Positions 10,601 through 21,654 are shown, counted from the stretch's first letter. The stretch: 64,000 nt of DNA from Diphasiastrum complanatum (GCA_029204225.1 CM055106.1:6408603-6472602), one strand, 5' to 3'. Numbers and translations: made by a program. The notes: generated from the letters alone by a model not told the origin.

Positions 10601-11078
10601 TCTACCACAGTATGTGTGTCATCGGCAACTCTTTCAAATGTGGTGGAATCAATTCCATCCCTACTAACAACATCATGCACCTGCTCCAACTCATAAGGAA
10701 GAAGCCTCCTCTTTGTTCTTCTCATTCGCTCTAATCTATTCTTCCTCTCCGATCTAGACTCTAACTCCAATGTCCTACAGGTGGGATCTCTACGAACATG
10801 ATCAGGGGTGACAATCTCTCATGAATTACCTACAAAACCAACATCACCAATGAGCATATGTTCGACGCTATGCAAGTTTGAGATCAAACTTGCAGTTGAA
10901 CATGCAGTCGCATCCTCAACAACACGAACAATGGATGCAGATGATAATGCCCTTTGCCGCAGTGTTGCGTTTTTTATTCAACCTCCTCCTCCTTGCGGAC
11001 TGGCTCTCACCCTCTGGAGTAATGTACGAAGGATTGTTCCTCACACACTTAGGGGTGTCGATGCTCTATTCTACATAA
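7700..11078 (-). mobile_element. Helitron Rep remnant, helicase missing
   Basis: Read from high to low coordinates, the minus strand gives a Helitron Rep protein in broken frames. First comes a basic N-terminal part with four copies of a repeated motif (about 11075, 10800, 10320, 10150), then the Helitron-like N domain (9807-8700, with ILPSSYIGSPRHM-like and DLFITMTANPN blocks). The cysteine block follows (8702-8505, CMVHGLCG and GKCSKNYP), then KYLYKYVHKGP, the likely catalytic Tyr region (about 8400), and LPRFYVYNRRVQRWTRR and GRMYFVHPSEGERFYLRVLL (8100-7870). Reading stops near FEDLRTVDG and no helicase domain follows. Frameshifts and stops make it inactive. The high-coordinate end abuts a copia reverse transcriptase fragment at about 11080. 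Confidence 0.88.
8770..8830 (-). other. In-frame deletion inside the Helitron HUH region
   Basis: The frame reads DLFITMTANPN directly followed by HAHLLIILEE. In intact Helitron Rep proteins the NPNW block and the GLPHAH (HUH) block are separated by several dozen residues. Here they are fused without loss of frame, so the intervening segment was deleted while the HUH histidines remained. Confidence 0.6.
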
Positions 11079-11084
11079 ATTTTT

Positions 11085-12937
11085 TGCTGCATCTTGACAA
11101 CAGGACTGGAAATTTCTTGATAATCCATTCCTTAGACTTGAGTGAATCCTTTAGCCACTAGTCGTGCTTTCCATTTAGCAATGGAATCATCAGAGTCGAT
11201 CTTCTTCTTGAAGTGAGCGGGGAAGTCGACCAATGTCTAGGTCTGGTTAATCAAAAGTGAGTTGTACTCGCTTTCCATAGCTTCTTGCCACTTCACAACA
11301 TCCTTGGAGTTAATTGCTTCGGCTAGGCTCTCCGATTCTTCTGATGAAGTCCAGAATGATTGAGGTGTATACCTCTCAGTTACTATCTGAGTCCGTGAGG
11401 ATCTACAGACGTTTGGTTGACCAGGATGCGATGGTGCTTCTTCTTGAATTTCTCTGGATCTGTTCGAGCTGGCTTGGTCTGGTCTGATGATAGGTATTGT
11501 CGGCTGCTCGACTTCTATAGTTGTAGCTGCAGGTTCTATAGAAGAAACATTATCGTTGGAACATTCCATGCTACGTAAAATAGGATGAATTGATATAGCA
11601 TCGTTTATCGATGGTTGTTTGAAATCAAAATATGTATGTTCTTGAAATATTACATCCCTAGAGACAAATACTACATTGGTGGATGGATCATAAAAATTTG
11701 TAAGCTTTATGTTCATCAGGATAGCCAATGAAAATACATTTATTTGTCCTATGATCCAGCTTCTTCCTAAACTGTTTAGGAATGTGATTAAAACATATAC
11801 AACCAAAGATTTTCAAATGGTTGACACTAGGCTTGTGTCCATGCCAAACTTCATAAGAAGTTTTGTTGTGTTGACGGCTTTCGTGCTAGATCTGTTCTGT
11901 AAGTAATGGGCTGTGGTAGTAGCTTTTGTCCAAAACTTCGCAAGTAGATGTGATTGATGTAGCATGGATCTGGCTGAGTTGAGAAGAGTTCGGTTCTTCC
12001 TTTCTGCAGTCTTGTTCTGTTGAGGTGAATAGGAAGTGGTGAATTGTCTTCTAATACCAATTTCAGCCATGTAGTCAGACATCTCGTTAGAGAGGTATTC
12101 GCTGCCACCATCAGTTCGGAGTGCTTTCACTTTTGTAGACGTTTGTGTCTCAGCCATGTCCTTGAATCTCTTGAAGCATTCAAAGGCTTCTGATTTGTGC
12201 TTAATGAACATGACTGTAGACCATCTAGAATAATCATCTATGAAAGTGATAAAATAGATTGCATTTCCTAAGGACGGAGTTGGCATTGGAACACAAAAAT
12301 CACTATGTACAAGATGCAATACATGCTTTGCTTTGATGGAATGTGATTTGGGAAACTTGTTTCTAGAGTGCTCCCCATAGATGCATGATTCACAAAAGAA
12401 ATATTTCCTATTCAATGAAGAAGAAAAATGTAATCCATCGACTAAATTATTACAATGCATATAGGAAAGTGATCTTGTATTCACGTGTCCAAATCGACTA
12501 TGCCACATAATAGCATTATCGTTTACATGTTCATGAGAGACGCTAGCTATTGCAACTAAATCAGAGAGTATGTAAAGATTTCTGATTCTAGTGCATGAAG
12601 TCAGAGTAGTATCTTCATCGAAGATTGTACACTGCTCAGATGAGAAAGTAACAGTGTAGCCCTCATCAGTCATCTTCGAAACTGACAACAGGTCCTTTGA
12701 CAACTGAGGTACGTGAAGAACATTGGTGAAATAAATAGAGAGATCATTTTTGAATGCAATCTTGACTGTCCCTTTGCCTTCCACGCGTATGGTGCTTGAA
12801 TCTTCGAGGTAGATGAATTGATCTCTATTGTAAGCTGCATACTTGGTAAACCATTCTTTGGGAGAAGTCATGTGTTGGGTAGCACCACTGTCCAGGTACC
12901 AGCTATCGTGGTCTTCGTTGCCACTTCTATAAGCCAC
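11085..12937 (-). pseudogene. Copia pol remnant: protease, integrase, start of RT
   Basis: Protease shows WYLDSGATQHM. The pre-integrase zinc site shows HSRFGH and CESCIYGEHSRNKF. The integrase core shows VHSDFCVPMP, LRTDGGSEYLSNEM and NKTAERKNR, which hold the D, D and E of the catalytic triad. After a linker with VFVSRDVIFQE, the RT begins (WQEAMESEYNSLLINQT, then KARLVAKGFTQV) and breaks off near SSPVVK at about 11085. Breaks in frame occur at about 12940, 11810 and 11235. The RT core, RNase H and 3' LTR are absent because Helitron sequence starts at the break. It is the same family as the remnant at 40-1900. Confidence 0.9.
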
Positions 12938-13800
12938 TAACAGATGTGTATCTTGCTCCTTGAATTATGCCGCATTGGAGAAATCTGGCTACTGTTGTTG
13001 TTGCTTCTTTGCTCATTATAGATGTGGATATGACACTCTTTGATATCGTGATTGGCTCTCTTGCAATATCTGCAGAAAAGCTTCTTGCGCGATCCACTAT
13101 TCTCACCTTGAGTGTGAGGCTTCTGTTGTTGCTGCTGCTGCACTTGATTCTTGCCCTTCGAATAATCTTTCTTCTTGGTGTACAGGGCCATCGATTTGTC
13201 TTTGATGGACAAGTTGCTGGTCTTTCTCCACATTTTTTTCTTTTTGAAGAGTGAGGTCGGGTTGTGTGGAGATCACACCACAAAGTGCTCATACGACTTT
13301 GGAAGAGAAGAAAGCAAGGTCATAATGACATCATCATCTTGAATAGCACATCCTACAACTGATAACTGATCCAATAAAGATTTAAAGTTGTTGATGTGAG
13401 AAGTGATGGCAGTAGAATTAGACATGCTAAAAGTAAAGAACTTCCTTCTAAGGTGCAACCTAATGGTTACATCATGAGTCTCATAGAGATTTGATAACAA
13501 ATGTAATGCATCCTTAGAGGTTTTGCATGTAGTAACATGGGATATTTGGGAGTCGGCCATATTGAGTGTGATACATGCTAAGGCCTTATGATCTTTGATC
13601 TTCCATGCCTTTGCTTGATCACCATCTTTTGATTTCAGGTCAAAACCTTCTACGATCTCTATCTATCAACATCATCCGGAGTTTTAACTTCCATATGTAG
13701 AAGTTAGAACCATTGAACTTGTCAAAGATTCTATCTTTGTTGGATGATGAAGACGAAGAGCTACCAATAGGAGACATGTTAACATTAATACAAATGGAAC
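12937..13800 (-). pseudogene. Copia gag remnant
   Basis: The UBN2-type gag core reads LRRKFFTFSM, then INNFKSLLDQLSVVGCAIQD and VIMTLLSSLPKSYEHF (13273-13560). A CCHC zinc knuckle CRYCKRANHDIKEC lies at about 13020-13080 in another frame. Stops and frame changes separate the pieces. It sits directly upstream of the protease reading, as expected for a single gag-pol gene. Confidence 0.85.
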
Positions 13801-13830
13801 AAACTTAATCTCACAGTTCATTTGAGCTAT

Positions 13831-13841
13831 GCTTTGATACC
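13831..13841 (-). other. Copia primer binding site (initiator Met tRNA)
   Basis: The minus strand reads TGGTATCAAAG, one mismatch from the common plant PBS TGGTATCAGAG. It starts three bases after the LTR end ATCA. Confidence 0.75.
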
Positions 13842-13844
13842 AAT

Positions 13845-14390
13845 CTGATGGGGCAAGGGAGTATGGAGAACATGAATGGAGAAGAGAGCAGGAATATTTG
13901 CGGAACAACTCTCTCATTGCAATGGGCTGCTAGATGCAAAAACAGTCTAATAGAATGTTTATGCTAAGTATAATCCAGCTTAAATGTTCTGTTGCCCAAC
14001 AAGATCTTATAAACTAGTTCATACTCACAAAAATACATAAAAGAGTACAGTCCACCGAAGAGATTAGAAATGGTTTATATGTGGTACTACTAAAAATGGA
14101 TTTAATCAGAAGTTTAGTTCTGAAATAGATTGAAAGAACAATATGACAACGCAAGTTCCTCAGGCGTCAAAGACAACCATCGTCTGATCAGAAGCTGAGG
14201 AGTCGTAAACGTCCATATTCTGATCAGAATGAGTGAACAATTGTTATCAAATAGCAATAAAGTGCATTCAAATCACAACAAGCATTCATCTACGTTATAC
14301 ACAGATAGAAAAGCGTGCTGCTGCTATATTACACTGAAGCACAACAAAATAGTCGTTACAACCAGAATGATGGCATAACTGAGAGGCTCA
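13845..14390 (-). mobile_element. Copia 5' LTR (minus orientation)
   Basis: The LTR edge next to the PBS is TGATGGGG on the + strand (13845). The far end is not defined, but about 100 bp at 14275-14372 match the LTR piece at 1764-1862 in reverse complement. No open frame of the element lies inside it. Confidence 0.6.
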
Positions 14391-14416
14391 AAATCATTCA
14401 TCTCATCGACAGAGCA

Positions 14417-14989
14417 TCATGTAGAGTGTGCCTGGATGATCCATTTATAGAATTCATCCATGCATCATCCCAGTCCCCTGACCATTTGCAAGCAATTGAG
14501 GCCAGTCTTTCCTTAGGGCCCATGGCCTACAAGTGGCAGTTAAATCTCCAGGAGACTGGGATCCGTGACGAGGCGTATGGCGATCCCGTCATTGGTTTAG
14601 GCAATAGTTTTGCCATCCACTTTCAGAAACTTTGTAAAGTACTTGGCATCATAGCTGGTGCCATTGCCATGGATTGTCTCTCTGAAATTAGGGAAGCCAA
14701 TGCTCTGGAGATCCCTAGGAGAGACGTTGATGATGGTATAGCTGCCACTCTTAGATGTAAGCCTAAAAGTTTGGAATTCATCCGAATAGGTGGAGTAGGC
14801 CACTCGGATTAGGCTCTCGCTCTGCTGGTCACGGAAAAGAGTTAGATCAAAGCCAAGGTTTGTGAGGATATTCTTGGCCAAGGTGAGCTACTCGGCGTAA
14901 TTCTTGATACAAATCATAAAAATATCTCCTGAATAAGGGCGCGGGGGTTTACGGCGATGCAAACTGAGCGAGGAATTGCGGGAGGCCAT
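14417..14989 (-). pseudogene. Extra ORF downstream of gypsy pol (position of an env-like/ORF3 gene)
   Basis: From an ATG at 14989 the minus strand reads MASRNSSLSL, GDIFMICIKNYAE, then LAKNILTNLGFDLTLFRDQQ, and stays in one frame for about 190 codons with five internal stops, ending at 14417. It lies after the integrase of the gypsy element, on the same strand, and is preceded by the same AATTCGC-type repeat block that precedes gag. That arrangement suggests an element-encoded extra protein, as found in some Tat/Athila elements. I recognise no family with certainty and see no clear membrane anchor. It is decayed in this copy. Confidence 0.5.
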
Positions 14990-15059
14990 AATAGCAGTGA
15001 TTTTAGATTGCTCTAAGAATTTTGAAAAATTTGAAAATTTTTGGCATGAACTCGAGAGC

Positions 15060-15480
15060 AGCAATCTAAAATGAATTCGTGGAGAGAAGGGTGGAGTCTA
15101 TATATAGACTTTTTTTGGCAAGAATTCGCAACTTCACTCAAAAATCGTCCTTAGTGTCCACGATTTGGTAATGATGGTCGCGAATTTCAAGGCAATGTTA
15201 TGAGGGTCCGCAAATTCTTGTCAGTGATTTTTTATGCCAAAAGAAACGTTTGACAGTGCAAAACTTTGTCTGATCAGAATTCGCAGAGATAGCAGGAAAA
15301 TCGTGGGAATCTTTTTGAGCTTCAGCGAATTGTCTACGAATTCTGATAGTGGATATCTGATGAAAAAAATCTACCTTTTTTAATTTTAGAAATTTTTGTC
15401 TCTGAGACAGAATTCGCGGAGACCAAAAATGAATCGTGCACTGTAAAAAAGGGGTCAGGCGAATTCTATCTGGGATGGTG
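15060..15480 (-). repeat. AATTCGC-type repeat block before the extra gypsy ORF
   Basis: GAATTCGCrgAGA-like words followed about 20 bases later by AATCGTG, and then by a GCGAATTCT or ACGAATTCTGATAG word, recur here. The clearest copies start near 15276 and 15411 (about 135 bp apart). The same arrangement is found at 20090-20600 in front of gag. Confidence 0.65.
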
Positions 15481-15664
15481 TGAAATAATTCTTCTGAAAC
15501 TAATGGCTTTTGTGGTTTTCTTAGAGAAGACTGTTGGTATACCTGATTTGATAGTATCTTGATGGTTTGAACAAGAAAGCACATCAAAAATTTTGTCGAA
15601 ATGGCAGGCAGGCAGACAATAAAAAAATAAAGATGAACAATAGGAAAGAAAACAACTAATACAT

Positions 15665-16930
15665 ATCAAGATAAAAAACAGGGTTCATTGTACTTTCTCA
15701 GTCGGCTCCCATTGACCATAGTGTCGAGGAGATCGCCTTGAAAGGTTTGGAGTTATACATATCCAAAGGCAAAGATTTTTTTAATGACGTAAGGTCCTTG
15801 GTTAGAAAATTTCAGTTTGCCTTTGAAGGCTTTGGCCTGGTATAGTAGGACCTTATCTCCAACCTGGAAGTCTCTAAGTTTCAATGATCGATCATGTCAT
15901 GCTTTTTGTCGTCGTTTGTGGACTTGTTGAGCATGGATGCTGATCCATCATGTTTCACAAAGTTGCTCCAGATGGAATAACTTGTTTGCTAGATTCTGTT
16001 GAGTATTAAGCTCAAGGTTATAGGCCACTCGAAGGGAGGGGATATGGAATTCCATAGGCATAACGACTTCTTGGCCATATATTAGCTGGAAAGGGGTGGT
16101 GCGATAAGCCCAGAGAGCAGCATGGAGTTTGAGTTCCCAATGAGATCGGCTGGATTCGACGGTTTTGGTGAGAATTCCACATAGGATTTTATTGGTGGAT
16201 TCCGCCTGGCCATTGCATCGTGGATAGTATGGGGAACTTTTGCGATGTACCACAAAATTTTTTGAAAGGAGATCTGCTATGACAGAGTTAAGGAAATGTG
16301 TACCTCTATCACTAATAAGCTCTAGGACATCTGAACTATAACCTGTTCATATAAGAATTTTGCGATAGAATGAGCGTCAGCATTGAGAATAGCTCTTGCT
16401 TCCGCCCGTTTGGTGCAATACTCCGTAGCTACTATGATGTAACGAGATTGTGTGTGTTGAGCAGCAGGACTAATAGGTCCGACATAATCAATGTCCCATT
16501 TCTGGAAAGCTTGATGAGTGGTTACAGGGTGTAAAGGCATGTAGTCGGTCTTTTGAAAGCGTTTTGTGCGTTGGTAGACATCACAGGCCTTAGTGTAATT
16601 GTGCATATCCTTGAAGAGTGTTGGCCACCAAAAATTGGCCAAGAGGATTTTCTTAGCAGTTGTTTTAGAAGAGAAATGGCCTGCACCAATACCTTCATGA
16701 GTGAGAGAAATTACAGAGGATATTTCACCTTCAGTAAGACATCGTCGGATGATTCCATCTAACCCTTGCTTGTAGAGTTGTCTTGTAATTAATGTATACG
16801 ATTTAGTTTTGGGGACCAACGCACGTTGTTCAGGTTTAGAGAAGGAAGGATCCATCTGCCCTGAAGTTAAATATTTTCTTAGCCCATATAGGTGTAGAGT
16901 CAACTTGGAAAAGGATTGCATCTGGTAAAT
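15665..16930 (-). pseudogene. Ty3/gypsy integrase remnant
   Basis: The zinc region reads HEGIGAGHFSSKTTAKKI and then CDVYQRT, where the last Cys of the usual CxxC is replaced by Tyr. The catalytic core shows DIDYVGPISP, ISDRGTHFLN and NGQAESTNKIL, holding D, D and E. A frameshift lies near 16325. The C-terminal part ends in LQTFQGDLLDTMVNGSRLRK, typical of elements without a chromodomain in the Tat/Athila group. Stops elsewhere make it inactive. Confidence 0.88.
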
Positions 16931-17321
16931 CATCGTTGATGCCTTGATCAGGGGTAGGAAGGTTAGGGATTCGGGATAGATGGTCTGCTAGAAAATGTTG
17001 AACTCCCTTACAAACCATGATTCTAAAATCAAATTCTCGCAGTAATAGGATCCATCTAGTAATACGGCCTGTGGTGCAGGTCTTGTTGATGAGATATAAC
17101 AGTGCTTGATGATCAATGAAGAACGCAAAATTTTTTTCTAGAAGATAATGGCGAAACTTCTGAGCCGCATATACCATTGCCAAGGCTTCACGTTCAGTAG
17201 TATAATTGACTTCAACAGGTATCAATTGTCCACTAAGAAAATGGATTGGGTAGTCCTTTTTGAATTCTCCCGGTTGGGTGAGCACTGCTCCAATGGCATA
17301 CTTGGATACATCAGTATGCAC
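16836..17321 (-). pseudogene. Ty3/gypsy RNase H domain
   Basis: An open frame of 161 codons carries HTDVSKYAIGAVL, NYTTEREALAMVYA, FFIDHQALLYL and QHFLADHLSRI, so the acidic catalytic positions (D, E, D, D) appear kept. It directly precedes the integrase reading in the element. Confidence 0.88.
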
Positions 17322-17429
17322 ATGGAATTTTTTAGATTAGTTAGGAGCCCGAAGGATGGGTGCATTGGTAAGGGCTTCTTTGAGTTGATTAAATACGAAC
17401 CGTTGTTCATTCGTCCATTTGGAAGCTAC

Positions 17430-18490
17430 AACTACTTTGTAGATGAAGCGTGCTTTGTTAGCAAAATAAAAAATAAAGCACCGATAGTAGTTGGCATGGC
17501 CAAGGAAAAAGTAAACTTGACGTTATGTATGTGGTTCCAATAGATTTTGAATGATAAGGATTTTTCAGGATCAGTGGCAATGCCATTTCGGGAAATAATA
17601 TGTCCTAACACAATACCATGTGTTACCCAGATATGGCATTTTTCAGGATTAAGAGAGATGTCGAAGCATTGACATTGGATAAAATTTTTTTTGAGCATAG
17701 ACAGATGGCGTGTTTCTTCGGAATGTGCTCCTAAATTGTCCAAGTAAACCTCTAAGGTATCGCCCATCTGCTGAGAAAAGGCTGCTTGCATAACACATTG
17801 GAAGATGCTAGGAGCATTGCAGAGACCAAGGGCATGACTTTCCAGTAGAAGGTTCCCCATTCTATGGCAAAAGCGGTTTTATTTTGATCTTCTTCAGCGA
17901 TTTGGATCATATTGTATCCGCTAAAGTCATGTAAGAAGGAGTAAGCCTCATCTCCTACGAGATTTTCTAAGATGGATTCTCCGAAAGGTAATGGAAAATG
18001 ATCTTGTCGGTGACGACGTTAAGTTTTTTAAAGTCGACATAGATTCGGAGTTTTCCATTTTTCTTGGGAACGATGACAATTGGGGAGACCCACTCAGTAT
18101 GTTTGATTTCATAGATAAATCCTGCATCTAAGAGGCGTTGTTATTCTTCTTTGATCTTGGCCTTATAGATGGGATTGCATATGTATGGACGACTAGTAGT
18201 GGGCCTCACACCCGGTTTATGCGGGATACGATGCACAACTACTTGGGGTGAGACGCCTTTCATGTCTTTATAGGTCCAGGCAAAGACATGTTGATATTTT
18301 CGCAGGAGCCTCTCAAGTCGTCTGCGTTGTTCGCGATTGAGATGAGCTCCGACGTGCACAAGATATTCGTTGGTTTCATTTGGCTCACTCAGAGAAAGGA
18401 TTATAGTTTGTGCAGGGCCTTCGTAGGGTGAATTACCAGTTGGCTCACGTTGAGCTTGGGATAATTGGATTGTGACATCCTCGATCATAT
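17430..18490 (-). pseudogene. Ty3/gypsy reverse transcriptase remnant with YLDN active site
   Basis: The start reads RKYQHVFAWTYKDMKGVSPQ and VVVHRIPHKPGVRP, a block typical of Tat/Athila-like elements. Next come VSPIVIVPKKNGKLRI and VDFKKLN, then the active-site region EVYLDNLGAHSEET, and LNPEKCHIWVTHGIVLGHII. The usual YMDD/YVDD is YLDN, so one catalytic Asp is lost. Several frame breaks occur between 17860 and 18140. Confidence 0.88.
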
Positions 18491-18551
18491 AGTCCTTAAA
18501 GTATGCATGAACATCATGGGTTGGAGATTCGAGGGGGGCCTTGCCTTTTTC

Positions 18552-19190
18552 CTACTGGGATGGTAAGTGGGAATGTTTAGAGGCTGGTGTAGGAACAAAG
18601 GCAATCTCATGAACTTTCCTAACAATTGTGAGGTCACCAGGCGGTTGAATTTGAAGCGGTTTTTTCATTTTCTCTTTTATAGTATGACCACGTGGTTGAG
18701 GCTTTGGTGGTGGAGATGTGTGTGGATGAGGGACGGTTGGTACGTCATGGAAGATCTCATCATCAATTTGAAAGATGGTCTCCTCCTCACAGAGATCCCA
18801 TGGATAGTGTGGGCATTTGGGACAGTAGAATTTTGTCTCAGGCTTTTCAATTGCAACCTTGGCAACTGGTTTCACCTTGGAAGCATGTTGCGGATAGGTC
18901 CTAAGTGGAAGGGCCTCCATGTAATTGAGGATCTGAATATCAGGAAAGGTCCAAATCTTCTGGGCAATTCTGGATTCGTAAGACATTCTTGTCATCGATG
19001 AATAAATCGTTTAATTCATTAGTAGGTAGCCATGCAACATTTAGTAACTCATCATGGTGTGGAAGGATATCAATTAAATTGATATTGATGATAGGTGTAT
19101 CCAGTTCAAGGAATTGGTCATGATCGATTGGGAGTGGAGAGGTACAATTATCCTGATGCTGAGCATAGTAATCGACATTCACACAATCAA
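18552..19190 (-). pseudogene. Gypsy protease/spacer region, poorly conserved
   Basis: Two overlapping frames (18940-19182 and 18552-18995) lie between gag and RT. They hold a CPKCPHYPWDLC motif, a proline-rich stretch and KVHEIAFVPTP. I cannot see a clear DTG/DSG protease motif, so the protease is either decayed or not recognised by eye. Confidence 0.5.
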
Positions 19191-19212
19191 TGGTAGCTAG
19201 ACTGTGACTCGT

Positions 19213-20000
19213 TTATGATATCAGTAGACTTAATATACTGACCTTTTTCGTGGTTGGACTAGTATGGTTCAAATACAAAGTTGGTGGTCGAGGACCCTTC
19301 GTCAGTTTATCCATATGAGATTGTTGAGCTTTTTGCCAGGTTTTTATCTGATGTAGAAGTTCAGAAGATTGAGCATTATTGTCAGACTTCGGGTGATTAG
19401 GACGGTCCGGATTCTTAGATTTCTTTTCACGATGGTCAAAGTCATCATCGGAACCTTCGTCGTCCTCACGAATAGCATCGGTGATCACATTTTTAAGTTG
19501 ATCATAAAGGTCAACTGGTTTGAGTTCACGATAGATGTTTTTAGGCAATCCAACCAAGAATAGTTTTATGGCCATACGTTCGGTGATATTTTCATCAACA
19601 CATTCTACTTTGAGACATTTAAACACTCAATGTAGTTTCAAACAGAATCTTCGCAACACATCTTGATATGGGTAATTTGAATGAACGGGCTCTAAGTCAG
19701 TTTGGATGGTTTGAAACGCTTGATGAGAGCGTCCTTGAGGGTGGTCCAAGAAGCAAGATCAAGAGCTTCATGATTCAAGTACCACTCCTTGGCAGTTCCA
19801 TAGAGTACGAGAAATAGGCGAAGCTTTTCAGTTTCAAAGGTATCTCCATAAAAATGGCATGCATTATCAAATTCTTGGAGAAATCGGACTGAGTCAGATT
19901 CTCCATCGTACTTTGGTGCATCGATATGTGGAATTCTTCGTTCTAGTCGTGGAGGAGCCGGATTAGAAGATTCAGCATAGTCACGAGACATGATACAGAA
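19213..20000 (-). pseudogene. Ty3/gypsy gag remnant
   Basis: The start MSRDYAESS lies near 19991. The retrotransposon gag core follows: IDAPKYDGESDSVRFLQEFD, ETEKLRLFLVLYGTAKEWY and WTTLKDALIKRF. After a frame break near 19640 the second part reads RMAIKLFLVGLPKNIYREL and an acidic linker. No zinc knuckle is visible. The order gag, spacer, RT, RNase H, IN on one strand identifies a Ty3/gypsy element. Confidence 0.85.
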
Positions 20001-20089
20001 TACAGATGAGCAGGTTAGTATTGTACTTGGCAAAAAGGCAGTTTGCTTGCAGAATTGATAGTGTAGGACAAAAAACTAGTCTTTCTGGT

Positions 20090-20600
20090 CATGATAGAAT
20101 TCGCGAACAGGTTGAGAAATCGTGGAGAGGTAGATAAATCAAACTGTAATACTCGCAAATTCTGATAGGGAGTTCTGAATGTCAAAGTAGTGATTTTTTT
20201 AGATTTTTTGGAAAAAAATTGTACTTTCAGAATTTGCGGGTAGGATAGGGAAATCGTACTCTTTGAAAACGATTTCTTAGGCTGGATGGCGAATGCTAAT
20301 AGAGAGGTTTGACTGATAGATAGGGAATATGGGAAAAAATGTGACTTTCTGACAGTAAACAGGCAAAATCTCTGAGATAGAATTCGCGGAATTGCTGGAG
20401 GACTGATATTGATGAGATCTAGCCTCAATGAAGCCGACGAATTCTAGGACAAAGATTTGGGTGAAAAATAAGGGATTTTGACAGTATATTAGGCAGTTTT
20501 CTCAGAATCTGACCGTGGTTAGAATTTATGGAGGTGATAAAATGAAAGATTAGAGTCTGTTAGGGCTACAGACAGGCTGACGAATTCTGATATACCAAAA
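20090..20600 (-). repeat. AATTCGC-type repeat block in the gag leader
   Basis: GAATTCGCGnA or GAATTTGCGG words start near 20096, 20225, 20380 and 20523 (steps of about 129, 155 and 143 bp). Several are followed by GGnnAATCGT and by a second word ACGAATTCTGATA or GCAAATTCTGATAG. The region lies between the PBS and the gag start and mirrors 15060-15480. Confidence 0.7.
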
Positions 20601-20813
20601 AAGGTCACTTGGGTCACTTCTTTTCAAGAAAATGCCCAAGTTGACTCCTTTGTTGCTTCCCCCCGGCTTGATAAGTTGCTCTGCAGCTCGTGTAGGATCT
20701 GGAGAGATGACTCGTGTTGTTTGTTGGTAGATAGAGACAGACAAACAACAAACATATAACACGGAAGCAAGAAAACAAAAAAGAGAAGAAGCTAGGTAAA
20801 AAATACTTAAAAA

Positions 20814-20829
20814 GTGACAACGACGCCAA
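20814..20829 (-). other. Gypsy primer binding site-like sequence
   Basis: The minus strand reads TTGGCGTCGTTGTCAC immediately after the LTR end AACA. It resembles the TTGGCGCCGTTGCC-type PBS used by many Tat/Athila elements, with a few mismatches. Confidence 0.6.
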
Positions 20830-21565
20830 TGTTGGAAGTATTTCTAGTTCGTGTGGTGGCTAGATCTACTTACGAGTGTAGTATAGGGATGTAGAGATTC
20901 GTCCACTTTCTAAGTTTCTACAACAAGCTTCAACGAAAATATGGACATAATTAACAAAGATGAGAGCACTAAGACTTACCCAACTAGTGTTCGAAATGAA
21001 AATAAAGCTAATTTGAAACAACAATAAAAATCTTTGCTAAGGCAAACCCAACTAGCAAGATTGCTAGACTAAGACCTAAATTAACACCCAGAGGGTTTGA
21101 AAGATAAATTTCGGCTAACTAAATAAACCAATAGAAACATGCCACAATAATCCAATGAAAGGAGGCAAGAGGAGGCCCGAGCACCTTCCCTCAAGCTATG
21201 CACCTTCCAATGGCAACACCAAGAAATAGAATGATAATCTCAAAGAGAGAGCAATTTAGCATAATCTCAGAGTGTTGTTTACAAGGCAAATACCTCTCCT
21301 TTTATGGCAAGGAGGGTCTTCCATAAGTATCTACTAACTTATGGGACTAATATGTTTCTAGCCTTTCTAGAACTTTTAACTTAGGATTTAGAACTTCAAA
21401 GTTTCTTAACTTAGGAAAACTTAAGATAAAATATTTTTAATCTTAAGTTTCCTAAGTCTAAGTTCAAAATCTAAGTTTAAGCTATTTATTATTATTTAAG
21501 CTTCTACTCATGGGCTTACAAGTCATTATGATATTTACAATGTTTGATCAAGTTTGCTTTTGCCA
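20830..21565 (-). mobile_element. Gypsy 5' LTR (minus orientation)
   Basis: The inner edge is TGTTGGAAG on the + strand at 20830, next to the PBS. The outer edge is probably the CCA at 21565. A TATA-like CATAAAAGGAG (minus strand) lies at about 21296-21306. No 3' LTR is visible at the other end of the element, which runs into the copia LTR at about 14390. Confidence 0.6.
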
Positions 21566-21568
21566 ATT

Positions 21569-21573
<5 letters not shown>

Positions 21574-21651
<78 letters not shown>
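21574..21651. repeat. (GA)39 microsatellite
   Basis: An uninterrupted GA dinucleotide run. Unlike the runs at 37355, 38197 and 42427, no LINE 3' end is recognised next to it. Confidence 0.97.

Positions 21652-21654
<3 letters not shown>

Noticed and set aside
21574-21651. (GA)39 run as another LINE tail
   Set aside because: Neither flank has the LINE 3' hairpin or ORF2 end.
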